Positions 40,012-49,368 are shown, numbered from the stretch's first letter. The stretch is DNA of 53,872 bases from Actinomycetes bacterium (GCA_025355665.1 JANXZF010000133.1:1-53872); one strand, 5' to 3'. The notes: generated by a model from the letters alone, not told the origin. Program-made: numbers and translations.

Positions 40012-40368
40012 ATGGCAAGAGTCAAGCGTGGCGTTCATGCCGCAAAGAAGCGTCGTACAACTCTCGAACGCGCCAGTGGATACCGTGGTCAACGATCACG
40101 TCTTTATGCAAAGGCTAAAGAGCAACTTACTCACTCAATGGTTTATGCGTTCAATGACCGCAAGGACAAGAAAGGCGATTTCCGCCAACTCTGGATCCAG
40201 CGCATTAACGCAGCGAGCCGAGCAAACGGACTTACTTACAACCGCTTCATCCAGGGCCTAAAAGCCGCGGGTGTCGAAGTGGATCGTCGTGTTCTTTCTG
40301 AACTCGCAACAAATGAGCCAGAAACCTTCAAGACTCTTGTGGAAGTTGCCCGCAAGAGCCTCGTTTAA
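40012..40368 (+). CDS. rplT: 50S ribosomal protein L20
   Basis: Early-assembly protein of the large subunit, 118 residues: [26 protein letters not shown] and [23 protein letters not shown] precedes the ATG. In several bacteria L20 represses this operon by binding a leader RNA; whether the leader upstream of infC serves this here is unknown. Confidence 0.97.
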   Translation: MARVKRGVHAAKKRRTTLERASGYRGQRSRLYAKAKEQLTHSMVYAFNDRKDKKGDFRQLWIQRINAASRANGLTYNRFIQGLKAAGVEVDRRVLSELATNEPETFKTLVEVARKSLV

Positions 40369-40373
40369 TTTCA

Positions 40374-40386
40374 TAAGCTCGATCCA
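40374..40386 (+). promoter_or_regulatory. Leaderless -10 box of the rRNA methyltransferase gene
   Basis: TAAGCT (40374-40379) ends 7 nt before the ATG at 40387, in the 18-bp gap after rplT. No ribosome binding site is present. Confidence 0.5.
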
Positions 40387-41184
40387 ATGATTGAGAGCCT
40401 TCATTCGCCTCATATCGCGCGAGTGAAGGGTCTTATTGGTTCAAGGGGAAAGAAAGAGCGACGTGAATCTGGGTTGTTTATTGCCGAGGGGATGCAGTTC
40501 CTTCGTGAAGCCGCCAAACCTGAATCATCTCCAAAGATCGAAACTCTCTATCTGACGACGAGTGCACGTTTGAAGATTGCAGCAGAAGGTCTTTCTATAA
40601 ATCACTTAAATGCGGTTGATGTGTCGGATTCGGTGATGAGCGCCATGGGGGAAACAGTCACACCGCAAGGAATTATCGGCATCTGCGAACTTCCCGAATT
40701 GTCTCTGGCCGATATCCATATCGATGCAGGGCGAAAATATATTTATCTTCACGAAATACAAGATCCGGGGAATGCCGGCACGATTTTGCGTACGGCCGAC
40801 GCCACTGGTTTTTCTGGAGTCATCACCTCTGCCAACAGTGTCGATTTATTTTCTCCAAAAGTCGTGCGCGCCAGTGCAGGGTCGTTGTGGCATCTTCCCG
40901 TGGCGGAGCGGGTAGACATGGCAGAGCTATTTTCTGCGTGGCCTAACGATTCGATTTTCGCACTCGACGTCGAAGCCCAGAAATCACTGCTCAATATTGA
41001 GTTTGATGACCCTTCGCTTTGGATCTTTGGCAATGAGGCGCGTGGATTGCCGCAATGGGATGACCAACCACGAGTGACGTCGATTTCAATACCTATTCCT
41101 GGAAATGCCGAAAGCCTCAACCTCGCCGCAGCCGCATCCATTGTCATGTTTTATGTGACGCAACTTCAGCATCGCGCCCAGTAG
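40387..41184 (+). CDS. SpoU-family rRNA 2'-O-methyltransferase (TsnR/RlmB-like)
   Basis: SAM-dependent SPOUT methyltransferase of 265 residues. The N-terminal substrate-binding domain (ARVKGLIGSRGKKERRESGLFIAEG) is followed by the three SpoU motifs: EIQDPGNAGTILRTADATG, LWIFGNEARGLP and ISIPIPGNAESLNLAAAASI. It lies between rplT and pheS, where Actinobacteria carry the tsnR-like gene. The modified nucleotide is not determinable from sequence. Confidence 0.93.
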   Translation: MIESLHSPHIARVKGLIGSRGKKERRESGLFIAEGMQFLREAAKPESSPKIETLYLTTSARLKIAAEGLSINHLNAVDVSDSVMSAMGETVTPQGIIGICELPELSLADIHIDAGRKYIYLHEIQDPGNAGTILRTADATGFSGVITSANSVDLFSPKVVRASAGSLWHLPVAERVDMAELFSAWPNDSIFALDVEAQKSLLNIEFDDPSLWIFGNEARGLPQWDDQPRVTSISIPIPGNAESLNLAAAASIVMFYVTQLQHRAQ

Positions 41185-41193
41185 ACTCGCGCC
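41182..41193 (+). promoter_or_regulatory. Leaderless -10 box of pheS-pheT
   Basis: TAGACT (41182-41187) overlaps the stop of the methyltransferase gene and ends 6 nt before the pheS ATG. There is no ribosome binding site or attenuator leader, so control by a T-box or leader peptide is unlikely here. Confidence 0.6.
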
Positions 41194-42204
41194 ATGGTTT
41201 CGGAAAAGGCGCTCGACCAATGGGTCGTTGAGGCCATTTCTGCCATTTCATTAGCCAACGACCTCGAAGAACTTAAGAGCGCGCGCTTAGCTCATGCGGG
41301 AGATAAGTCCCCCATTGCTCAAGCTAGTAGATCCCTCGGAACTGCACCCGCAGAAGAGCGGGCGCGGCTCGGAAAGATGATTGGCGAGGCACGGGCAGCG
41401 GTCACTGCCTCGCTGGACTCGCGCAAAGAGGCTCTTGAAATTTTGAGGGACGAGAAAGTTTTACTTGAAGAAATTGTAGATGTGACGTTGACTTCGGCTC
41501 GTGGGCATCGAGGCGGACTTCATCCAATCACACTTCTGAAGAATGAGATTTGCGATTTCTTCATAGCGCAGGGATACGGAATCTCCGAGGGACCTGAACT
41601 TGAGGCCGAATGGCTCAACTTCGATGCTTTGAATATTCCCGCCGACCATCCTGCTCGCACGATGCAGGACACCTTCTTTGTGGAACCACTCGAAGCCAAA
41701 CTTGTTCTGCGCACCCATACCTCCCCAGTACAAATTCGCACGATGCTTGAAAAGCAACCGCCGATATACGTTATCTGTCCTGGTCGGACTTTCCGTGCAG
41801 ATGAATTGGATGCCACTCACACGCCAGTCTTCGCCCAGGTCGAAGGTTTGGTTGTTGATCGTGGAATTACGATGGCGCACCTTAAGGGGACACTTGATCT
41901 CTTTGCCCGTAAGATGTTCGGCGAGGATTCTGTTACTCGATTGCGACCCTCATTCTTCCCATTCACCGAACCAAGTGCCGAAGTGGACGTCTTCTTCAAT
42001 GGACGATGGATCGAATGGGGTGGCTGCGGAATGGTCAACCCAAAGGTCTTAGCAGCTTGTGGAATCGATTCATCTGAATTCAGTGGCTTTGCATTCGGAA
42101 TGGGGCTCGAGCGCACCTTAATCGTGCGACACGGAATTTCTGACATGCGCGATATCGTCGAAGGCGATCTGCGATTTAGCCGCGCCTTTGGGGTGGGACT
42201 CTAA
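41194..42204 (+). CDS. pheS: Phenylalanyl-tRNA synthetase alpha subunit
   Basis: Catalytic subunit of the (alpha-beta)2 class II synthetase, 336 residues. After an N-terminal coiled region (about 1-90), the catalytic core shows HPITLLKNEICDFF, FDALNIPADHPAR, motif 2 PGRTFRADELDATHTPVF and motif 3 GFAFGMGLERTLIVRHGI. The alanine-free QVEGLVVD stretch is normal. It overlaps pheT by one base (TAATG). Confidence 0.97.
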   Translation: MVSEKALDQWVVEAISAISLANDLEELKSARLAHAGDKSPIAQASRSLGTAPAEERARLGKMIGEARAAVTASLDSRKEALEILRDEKVLLEEIVDVTLTSARGHRGGLHPITLLKNEICDFFIAQGYGISEGPELEAEWLNFDALNIPADHPARTMQDTFFVEPLEAKLVLRTHTSPVQIRTMLEKQPPIYVICPGRTFRADELDATHTPVFAQVEGLVVDRGITMAHLKGTLDLFARKMFGEDSVTRLRPSFFPFTEPSAEVDVFFNGRWIEWGGCGMVNPKVLAACGIDSSEFSGFAFGMGLERTLIVRHGISDMRDIVEGDLRFSRAFGVGL

Positions 42205-44663
42205 TGCGCGTCCCTCTGTCCTGGATTCGGGAGTATGCCGACATTCCTCTTGCAATGACGGCGGAGGAAATTGGAGAGGCGCTGGTCCGCGTTGGCTTTG
42301 AAGTTGAGGAGATTGACCATCAAGGCTTGGAAGTAACTGGTCCGCTCGTAGTTGGCCGGATTGTCAAAATTGAAGAGACCACCGAGTTCAAGAAACCAAT
42401 TCGATGGGTTGAGTTGGATTGCGGCGAACCCGAGACGAGGTTCGTCATTTGCGGGGCTTCTAACTTCGACGTGGGTGACTTGGTGGTAGTTGCACTTCCA
42501 GGCGCTTCTCTTCCAGGAGGTTTCGCGATCAGTCAGCGTGAAACGTACGGCAAAGTAAGCAACGGAATGATCTGCTCCTCTCGCGAATTGGGACTGAGTG
42601 ATGATCACTCGGGGATCATGGTTCTTCCTGCGCTTTGTTCGCGACCTGGTTCTGATGCTCATCAGTTGCTGGAAATTCATGACGTGATATTTGATATCGC
42701 GATCAACCCTGATCGTGGTTACGCCCTTTCGGTGCGTGGCATTGCTCGCGAAGCATCGGCAGCTATTGGCGTTACGTACTCTGACCCGGTGGCATCGATA
42801 AAAACCGATAACTTCGCCAAGACAGGTCTTGGAGTGGTTCCAAAAATTCATGACGGCGCCTGCGTCATTCACGTCCGCACCTTGGCGGAATTTGATCCAA
42901 AGGCACAGTCTCCTTTGTGGATGCGCAGGAGGATCGAGAAGTGCGGAATGCGCTCAATCTCTTTGGCGGTGGATATCACCAATTACGTGATGCTCGAACT
43001 GGGACAACCATTGCACGCTTTTGATCGTCAGCAGATTACAGGGACCCTGCAAATTCGAAAGGCCGGAAAGACAACTGCCTTCAAGACTTTAGATGGACAA
43101 GAACGGACTTTGTCGCCGGAAGATTTATTGGTCGCAGATGACGACAGGGCTTTAGCCCTCGCAGGGACCATGGGCGGAGAAAACTCGGAAGTCGGACCGA
43201 TGACCACATCTTTGGCGATCGAAGCTGCGAGATTCGATCCGATTTCGATTGCCAAAAATGCACGACGGCACAAGCTTTCCACCGAAGCATCACGCAGATT
43301 CGAACGGGGAGTGGACCCCTCGTTGGCCGAATATGCCTCGGCACGCGCAGCAAGTCTTCTCATCGAATTCGGCGGCGCCAAACATGTGGACTCTCAGTCT
43401 GACGGCGAACCGAAGCATTCACCCATTGTCGATTTCGATCCCGATTATGCAGCCAAGTTGACTGGCGCTGACATCTCTGTTGCACAAGTGCGCGAGATGT
43501 TACTTCTAATTGGTTGCGACATAGATGAAAAGAGCGACTCCCTGTGGCGCATAGATCCGCCATCTTGGCGCAACGATCTGCTATTACCTGCTGATTTTGT
43601 CGAAGAAGTAGCTCGCATGGTTGGCTATGACGCTATTCCCTCAATATTGCCGCACCACCCTGTAAGTCCTGGCCTGACTAAATTCCAAATCCGCTTGCGT
43701 ATTCTTTCCCAACTTCTTTCGGACAAAGGGTTGGTTGAAGTTCAGACTTATCCGTTCGTCTCGGAGTCGACGATAAAGCTCATGGGATATACAGGCGATC
43801 GAGCCAACGCTTTTCGAATAGTTAACCCGATGTCAGAAGATGCCCCACTTTTGCGAACGCATCTCATTCCAGGTCTGATTCAATCTGCAGCCATTAATTT
43901 GAGCAGAGGTGCTCGCGATTTTGGTCTATTCGAAGTTGGTTCCATTTTTCGAAATACGTCGAAACTTCCAGCGATTGAAAATCCAGCTACAGATCGGCGT
44001 CCATCTCAAAAAGCGATCGACCAGATCTATGCGGGCGTGCCGGCGCAACCCATTCATGTCGGCGGGGTATTAATTGGCAAGGCCCTAGTTGATGATTGGC
44101 GGGGCGAAGGGCGAGATTACGACTGGAATGACGCGATTGAATTCGCCGAATCAATTCTCGCTTCCTGCAATGCCAATTGGACAATCAAGCGATCGGATTT
44201 TGCTCCTTGGCATCCAGGACGATGTGCTGAGCTATTGGTTGACGGAAAAGTTCTAGCCCATGCCGGAGAACTTCATCCACGAGTTGTGGCTGCATTTGGA
44301 TTGCCTGAGAGGGCTTGTGCATTCGTGGTAAATCTCTCGGCTATCCCCGATCACGGAGTCCTTGTTGCCCCGGTGATTGGCACGATGCCGATTGCGGTGC
44401 AAGACATCGCGCTTATAGTCGACGAGCACGTCACTAACGCCGAAGTCATTGATGCCCTCAAGAGCGGCGCCGGCGCAATGCTCGAGTCGGTGGTGCTCTT
44501 TGATCGCTACGATAGAATCGGCGAAGGCAAGATATCCCTCGCCTACACATTGAGTTTCAGGGCCCCGGATCGCACTCTTACTGGTGCAGAAATCTCGGAA
44601 ATGCGAGAGGCGGCGGTAGAGGCGGCAAGAGCAAAACTGGGGGCAACCCTCCGCTCTGCATAA
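42204..44663 (+). CDS. pheT: Phenylalanyl-tRNA synthetase beta subunit
   Basis: Editing and tRNA-binding subunit, 819 residues. The OB-fold tRNA-binding domain (about 40-150) includes VCGASNFDVGDLVVVALPGA-like sequence; the B3/B4 editing domain follows (MRRRIEKCGMRSISLAVDITNYVMLELGQPLHAFD), then the B5 domain and the catalytic-like core (RRFERGVDPSL). The C-terminal ferredoxin-fold anticodon domain contains VQDIALIVDEHVTNAEV and LFDRYDRIGEGKISLAY. Its stop codon lies within the ARG-box palindrome upstream of argC. Confidence 0.97.
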   Translation: MRVPLSWIREYADIPLAMTAEEIGEALVRVGFEVEEIDHQGLEVTGPLVVGRIVKIEETTEFKKPIRWVELDCGEPETRFVICGASNFDVGDLVVVALPGASLPGGFAISQRETYGKVSNGMICSSRELGLSDDHSGIMVLPALCSRPGSDAHQLLEIHDVIFDIAINPDRGYALSVRGIAREASAAIGVTYSDPVASIKTDNFAKTGLGVVPKIHDGACVIHVRTLAEFDPKAQSPLWMRRRIEKCGMRSISLAVDITNYVMLELGQPLHAFDRQQITGTLQIRKAGKTTAFKTLDGQERTLSPEDLLVADDDRALALAGTMGGENSEVGPMTTSLAIEAARFDPISIAKNARRHKLSTEASRRFERGVDPSLAEYASARAASLLIEFGGAKHVDSQSDGEPKHSPIVDFDPDYAAKLTGADISVAQVREMLLLIGCDIDEKSDSLWRIDPPSWRNDLLLPADFVEEVARMVGYDAIPSILPHHPVSPGLTKFQIRLRILSQLLSDKGLVEVQTYPFVSESTIKLMGYTGDRANAFRIVNPMSEDAPLLRTHLIPGLIQSAAINLSRGARDFGLFEVGSIFRNTSKLPAIENPATDRRPSQKAIDQIYAGVPAQPIHVGGVLIGKALVDDWRGEGRDYDWNDAIEFAESILASCNANWTIKRSDFAPWHPGRCAELLVDGKVLAHAGELHPRVVAAFGLPERACAFVVNLSAIPDHGVLVAPVIGTMPIAVQDIALIVDEHVTNAEVIDALKSGAGAMLESVVLFDRYDRIGEGKISLAYTLSFRAPDRTLTGAEISEMREAAVEAARAKLGATLRSA

Positions 44664-44687
44664 CTATGCATCAAATTGCATAGTTAT
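44660..44687. promoter_or_regulatory. ARG-box-like operator (ArgR site) upstream of argC
   Basis: Two perfect 11-bp arms, ATAACTATGCA (44660-44670) and TGCATAGTTAT (44677-44687), flank the 6-bp centre TCAAAT. Half-sites of the TATGCA/TGCATA type resemble arginine-repressor boxes. The right arm covers the argC -35 element, ideal for repression, and argR is in the same operon. No U-run follows, so a terminator for pheT is less likely. Confidence 0.75.
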
Positions 44688-44711
44688 AGATCGATCCTGT
44701 ACCCTTTGTTC
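44676..44711 (+). promoter_or_regulatory. argC promoter, leaderless
   Basis: A -35 box TTGCAT (44676-44681) and -10 box TACCCT (44700-44705) are 18 bp apart, and the -10 ends 6 nt before the argC ATG at 44712. The -35 lies in the palindrome, so ArgR binding should block polymerase. Confidence 0.65.
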
Positions 44712-45731
44712 ATGAATACTGCGGTGCTAGGTGCCAGTGGATACGCCGGAGGCGAATTGCTCCGGTTGTTGCAGGGCCATCCTTCATTCAACCCCTCGCA
44801 CATCACTGCCAACGCGAACGCCGGGGAGCGGATATCGGCCGTCCATCCTCAACTTGCACCCCTCGGGAGTGCAACGTTCTCCCAGTTAGACCACAAAGAA
44901 CTAGCAAAATGCGAATTGGTTTTTATTGCACTTCCGCATGGAGAATCGGCAAAAGTGGTCCCTTATCTTCAACCCGACCAACTTGTCGTTGACCTTGGAG
45001 CCGATTTCCGACTTGCCAATCCGCATTCATGGCAGACCTATTACGGCGGAGAGCATGCCGGGACCTGGGTTTATGGCCTTCCTGAACTCAAAAAGTTCAG
45101 AGAACGTGTAATCGCATCGAAGCGCGTCGCCAACCCAGGTTGCTATGCAACGGCTATCGCCCTTGCGTCGGCCCCAATACTTCCAGTGGTGGACTCCTCC
45201 GACATTGTCGTAGTAGCCGCTTCAGGAACTACTGGCGCTGGAAGAAGTGCCAAGATCTCACTTCTTGCGAGCGAGGTAATGGGATCACTTACTTCATACA
45301 AATTCGGTGGGATTCATCAACACACGCCGGAAATCGAAGAAGCGCTTACTGCGCTATCCGGGGTTGAAGTGAAGATTTCGTTTACTCCCATATTGGCCCC
45401 CATGCCCAGGGGAATTCTGGGCACGGTTACCGCCAAACTTTCCGAAGATATTGGCGCGGAAGACTTGCGCGCCCTCTTTTCTAAATATTATGAAGATGAA
45501 GAATTTGTGACGTTGCTTGAAGATGGGCAAATGCCAAAGACTTCAGCCGTACTTGGGAGCAACCACACTCAAATTCAAGTTGCCGTTGACGCCCATACAA
45601 ACCGTGCGATTGTTTCGGTGGCGATAGACAATTTGGGAAAGGGCGCTGCCGGACAAGCGATCCAAAACGCCAATCTTATCGCAGGTCTACCTGAAAACTC
45701 CGGTATAAAGTTCGAGGGAATTGGCGCATGA
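44712..45731 (+). CDS. argC: N-acetyl-gamma-glutamyl-phosphate reductase
   Basis: NADPH-dependent third step of arginine synthesis. 339 residues from ATG 44712 (MNTAVLGASGYAGGELLRLL); the 12 extra track residues would start inside the operator. The catalytic cysteine is in VANPGCYATA and a conserved histidine in HQHTPEIEEAL. The start is supported by the leaderless -10. It overlaps argJ by ATGA and heads the eight-gene operon. Confidence 0.97.
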   Translation: MNTAVLGASGYAGGELLRLLQGHPSFNPSHITANANAGERISAVHPQLAPLGSATFSQLDHKELAKCELVFIALPHGESAKVVPYLQPDQLVVDLGADFRLANPHSWQTYYGGEHAGTWVYGLPELKKFRERVIASKRVANPGCYATAIALASAPILPVVDSSDIVVVAASGTTGAGRSAKISLLASEVMGSLTSYKFGGIHQHTPEIEEALTALSGVEVKISFTPILAPMPRGILGTVTAKLSEDIGAEDLRALFSKYYEDEEFVTLLEDGQMPKTSAVLGSNHTQIQVAVDAHTNRAIVSVAIDNLGKGAAGQAIQNANLIAGLPENSGIKFEGIGA

Positions 45732-46873
45732 AGCTCCCATTGGGATTTCGTGCCGGCGCCGTCGCGGCGGGCCTCAAATCCTCAGGCGCCCTTGATCTAA
45801 CAATTCTCGAAAACCTAGGTCCCACTCATGTGGGAGCCGCCGCATTTACTACAAATAAGGTTGTTGCGGCCCCCGTAACTTGGACCAAGCAGGTGGTTGC
45901 AGATGGAATTGTTAGTGCTGTTCTTCTAAATTCTGGTGGCGCGAACGCTTGTACCGGTCCTCAAGGCTTTGCTGATACGCACAAGAGCGCAGAGTATGTA
46001 GCGCAACTTTTGGGAATCTCCTCTGCCGACGTAGCTGTTTGCTCAACAGGTTTAATCGGCGAACTTCTTCCGATGAAGAAAGTCCTATCGGGTATTGATG
46101 AGATTGTTCCGCTTCTCTCTCAGGACGGTTTGGAGTCGGCCGCGAGGGCGATCATGACAACAGATTCCGTTCCCAAAATTGCAATGAGTGCGAAATTCGG
46201 AGTCACTACAACGGGCATTGCAAAGGGCGCGGGAATGCTGGCACCGTCTTTAGCCACAATGCTTTCTGTAATCATGACGGACGCGGTAGTAGCGCCAGCT
46301 AATCTGGAAAAAGTGTTTACGCGCGTCTGTGACAGAACATTCAATCGCATAGATTCCGACGGATGTACATCCACTAACGACACCGTACTTTTCCTTGCAT
46401 CCGGCGCGTCCGACATGTCTATTACTGATGATCAACTTGAAGAAATACTTCAAGATGTCTGTGCTTCACTGGCAATGCAACTTATACAAGATGCCGAAGG
46501 TCATACCAAGGTTGTGTCGATTATCGTCAAGAATGCGGCAAGCGAAGAAGATGCGGTAAATGTGGGAAGAGCATGCGCCAGAAATAACTTGCTTAAGTGC
46601 GCTCTTTTTGGTGGCGACCCAAATTGGGGGAGGATTCTTGCATCTGTTGGAACCGCGAAGGCGGAGTTCGACCCGATGAACTTGGATGTCACCCTAAATG
46701 GCGTCATGGTGGCCAAGGAAAGCGGACCAGGAGAAGATCGCGATCTTGTAGATCTTTCAGGAAGCGAAATTGAAATCATCATCGACCTCAAGGCCGGCAC
46801 ATACGTCGCGACTATTCTCACGAACGACTTAAGTCACGATTATGTCCACGACAATTCGGCGTATGCGACATGA
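45728..46873 (+). CDS. argJ: Bifunctional ornithine acetyltransferase / N-acetylglutamate synthase
   Basis: Recycles the acetyl group from N-acetylornithine to glutamate, so no separate argE is needed. The 381-residue precursor cleaves itself before the threonine in the conserved GAGMLAPSLATMLSVIMTDA region (about residues 170-190), giving alpha and beta chains. GGDPNWGRILAS and the C-terminal HDYVHDNSAYAT are standard. Whether the second activity, acetyl-CoA dependent, is retained cannot be judged by eye. Overlaps argB by ATGA. Confidence 0.96.
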   Translation: MKLPLGFRAGAVAAGLKSSGALDLTILENLGPTHVGAAAFTTNKVVAAPVTWTKQVVADGIVSAVLLNSGGANACTGPQGFADTHKSAEYVAQLLGISSADVAVCSTGLIGELLPMKKVLSGIDEIVPLLSQDGLESAARAIMTTDSVPKIAMSAKFGVTTTGIAKGAGMLAPSLATMLSVIMTDAVVAPANLEKVFTRVCDRTFNRIDSDGCTSTNDTVLFLASGASDMSITDDQLEEILQDVCASLAMQLIQDAEGHTKVVSIIVKNAASEEDAVNVGRACARNNLLKCALFGGDPNWGRILASVGTAKAEFDPMNLDVTLNGVMVAKESGPGEDRDLVDLSGSEIEIIIDLKAGTYVATILTNDLSHDYVHDNSAYAT

Positions 46874-47670
46874 TCGTTATCAAGTTCGGCGGTCATGCGA
46901 TGAGCGATGCTGATGGGCTTTTTGCAAAGGCCGTTCAAGGAGTTCTCGATATTGGCGAAGATTGCGTTATTGTGCATGGAGGCGGACCCCAGATCGATGC
47001 GGCTCTCAAGGCGGCGAATATCGAACCTGAATTCAATGGTGGATTTAGAGTCACCTCGCCTGAAGTCTTTGAGGTTGTTCAAAAAGTACTCAGTGGACAA
47101 GTCCTTCGAAATGTAGTCGCCCAACTTCGAAACGCCGGGCTCAACGCCGTAGGTATAACTGGCCGTGACGGCGGACTCCTGGTGGCAAAGAAGTTGAACA
47201 ATCTTGTAAATGGGGCATCTGCAGATTTGGGTCAAGTGGGCGAAGTCGTGCGAGTGGACGGGGCTATCTTGGATTCACTCATCGATTCAGGTTTCCTTCC
47301 AGTCGTTTCTCCGATCGCCGCCCTGGGTGATGAAACTCGTGAAGACTCCAATACTGGTCTAAACGTAAACGCCGATTTGGCTGCTGCGGCCATTGCTGGC
47401 GCATTGCAGGCATCTAGTTTGATTTTCATGACGGACGTTCCAGGGATATACAAGAAATGGCCAGATACCTCGTCGTTGATCTCGTCGATTCGAGCTTTTG
47501 AACTTGAAGCCATTAAAGGCGAATTCACCGAGGGGATGGCACCGAAAGTGGCGGCTTGCCTGAGTGCCATACATGCCGGTGCGCATAGTGTGCGTGTCAT
47601 TGATGGAAAGGATCCAATGAGTTTTGCATTGGCTTTGCGAGGAATTGGCGGAACGGTGGTTCTTCCGTGA
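46870..47670 (+). CDS. argB: Acetylglutamate kinase
   Basis: Second enzyme of the pathway, often the arginine feedback point. The 266-residue amino-acid-kinase fold shows VIKFGGHAM (phosphate site), VHGGGPQIDAAL (acetylglutamate binding) and LNVNADLAAAAIAGALQA. It is shorter at the N-terminus than the arginine-sensitive mycobacterial and pseudomonad kinases, which carry an extra helix; feedback inhibition may thus be weak or absent (inference). Overlaps argD by GTGA. Confidence 0.96.
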   Translation: MIVIKFGGHAMSDADGLFAKAVQGVLDIGEDCVIVHGGGPQIDAALKAANIEPEFNGGFRVTSPEVFEVVQKVLSGQVLRNVVAQLRNAGLNAVGITGRDGGLLVAKKLNNLVNGASADLGQVGEVVRVDGAILDSLIDSGFLPVVSPIAALGDETREDSNTGLNVNADLAAAAIAGALQASSLIFMTDVPGIYKKWPDTSSLISSIRAFELEAIKGEFTEGMAPKVAACLSAIHAGAHSVRVIDGKDPMSFALALRGIGGTVVLP

Positions 47671-48848
47671 AGAAATCGACTAGAGCCTTTCCTGCCCGGT
47701 GGGAGAGCGCCATTCAATCAAATTACGGCGTTCCGCAAATAACGCTTATGAGCGGCAAGGGGCTTGTCGTCAAAGATTCTGACGGTAATTCCTACCTCGA
47801 CTTCCTTGGCGGCATCGCAACAAACGTGCTTGGACACTCACATCCGGCGATAACAAGTGCTGTGAGCAAGCAGATCTCGACTCTTGGTCACGTCAGCAAT
47901 TTCTTTATTCACCCAGGAGTTATCGCTCTTGCTGAAAAGTTGCAATCACTCACCGGGGACACCGGTGCCCGTGTCTTCTTCTGCAATTCGGGCGCTGAAG
48001 CCAATGAAGCCGCACTCAAGCTCTCACGCAAAACTGGCAGAACCAACATCGTTGCCGCAGAGGGTGCGTTTCATGGCCGAACAATGGGTTCCCTTACCCT
48101 TACGGGTCAACCTGCCAAACGAACTCCATTTGAACCATTGGTGCCAGGTGTTGTGCACGTTCCCTACGGTGATTTAGAGGCGATGAAGCGAAAAGTGAAT
48201 CGTCGCACCGCAATGGTCATCATTGAACCGATACTCGGTGAAGCCGGAGTTATCGTGCCGCCTGCCGGATACTTGCGAGGAGTTCGCGATATTTGCGATC
48301 GAGCGGGAGCACTGATGGTCGTTGATTGCGTGCAGACTGGAATAGGTAGAACTGGGCAGTGGTTTGGTTTCGAACACGAAGGCATTACCCCTGACATCAT
48401 CACCTTGGCCAAAGGTCTCGGCGGTGGGTTGCCAATTGGTGCGATGATCGCACTTGGCCGTACGTCGCGTTTCTTCGAACCAGGAGATCATGGTTCAACA
48501 TTCGGGGGAAACCCTGTCGCGTGTGCGAGTGCACTGGCGGTCATTGATGTAATCGAGAAGAAATCTTTGATAGAAAAGACGAGGCATCAAGAAGCCATTC
48601 TGAAATCGGAGATTTCCAAACTTCCCGGAGTTGCTGAGGTTAGAGGTCGGGGCCTTCTACTCGGCATCGTATTCAATGCGGATATTGCCTTCGGTATTCG
48701 AGATGGATTGCTCGCTGCTGGCGTAATTGTAAATGCGCCGACACCCAACGTAATAAGAATTGCACCTGCTTTAACCGTCACCGAGAAAGAGGTAAAGAAA
48801 TTCATAACGATCTTCACGAACGTTCTGTCGGAGGTAAATCATGACTGA
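47667..48848 (+). CDS. argD: Acetylornithine aminotransferase
   Basis: PLP enzyme giving N-acetylornithine, 393 residues. It shows SGKGLVVKDSDGNSYLDFLGG, FCNSGAEANEAALKLSRK, EGAFHGRTMGSL and the PLP lysine in LAKGLGGGLPIGAM. The GTG start overlaps the argB stop and the gene overlaps argR by 8 bp. argF (ornithine carbamoyltransferase), usually next in Actinobacteria, is missing between argD and argR. Confidence 0.96.
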   Translation: MKKSTRAFPARWESAIQSNYGVPQITLMSGKGLVVKDSDGNSYLDFLGGIATNVLGHSHPAITSAVSKQISTLGHVSNFFIHPGVIALAEKLQSLTGDTGARVFFCNSGAEANEAALKLSRKTGRTNIVAAEGAFHGRTMGSLTLTGQPAKRTPFEPLVPGVVHVPYGDLEAMKRKVNRRTAMVIIEPILGEAGVIVPPAGYLRGVRDICDRAGALMVVDCVQTGIGRTGQWFGFEHEGITPDIITLAKGLGGGLPIGAMIALGRTSRFFEPGDHGSTFGGNPVACASALAVIDVIEKKSLIEKTRHQEAILKSEISKLPGVAEVRGRGLLLGIVFNADIAFGIRDGLLAAGVIVNAPTPNVIRIAPALTVTEKEVKKFITIFTNVLSEVNHD

Positions 48849-49368
48849 AGCCAGAAGGGGGAGTGCATCGGCCAGAAGAGCAAAAGTGATCTCCCTAGTA
48901 CAAGCCGGTTCCGTGCATTCGCAATCTGATTTGGTCGGCTTGCTGGCAAAAGCGGGATTCACAGTCACCCAGGCAACTGCGAGCCGTGATCTTGAGGACA
49001 TTGGAGCCTTTCGAGGACGCAAACGGGATGGCTCGGCTATTTACCACTTGCCTCAGGACGAGGCGCAGACCCTTTCTCGAGTCATCTCTCTTCCTTCTGA
49101 GCTGATCCTTTCGGTGGAATCGAGTGCAAATCTTGCAGTTGTCCGCACGCCACCCGGTGGAGCCCAACTTCTTGCAAGCGCCCTTGATGGCGCACGAACT
49201 CACGGTCAGTTGGCGTCGGTAATCGGAACAATTGCCGGAGATGACACTGTGCTTCTCATTTCAAAAAGAAGTACAGGCGGAGCCGCCTTGGCAAAAGAAT
49301 TATTAAGGATTGCACAACCAATTAGAAATTCAACTAAGAAGACGACAAGTCGAGGAGCCCACTCATGA
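48841..49368 (+). CDS. argR: Arginine repressor ArgR
   Basis: Hexameric repressor with arginine as co-repressor, 175 residues. The N-terminal winged helix carries [33 protein letters not shown], and the C-terminal domain contains the conserved [10 protein letters not shown]-type arginine site (here [11 protein letters not shown]). It presumably binds the ARG-box palindrome before argC, forming a self-controlled operon. Overlaps argD and argG. Confidence 0.95.
   Translation: MTEARRGSASARRAKVISLVQAGSVHSQSDLVGLLAKAGFTVTQATASRDLEDIGAFRGRKRDGSAIYHLPQDEAQTLSRVISLPSELILSVESSANLAVVRTPPGGAQLLASALDGARTHGQLASVIGTIAGDDTVLLISKRSTGGAALAKELLRIAQPIRNSTKKTTSRGAHS

Noticed and set aside
42201-42872. Minus-strand ORF of 223 residues opposite pheT
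   Set aside because: Shadow of the conserved pheT OB-fold region; composition is not protein-like.
44660-44687. The argC palindrome as the pheT terminator
   Set aside because: AT-rich stem without a following U-run, overlapping the pheT stop and the argC -35; the half-sites fit an ArgR box better.
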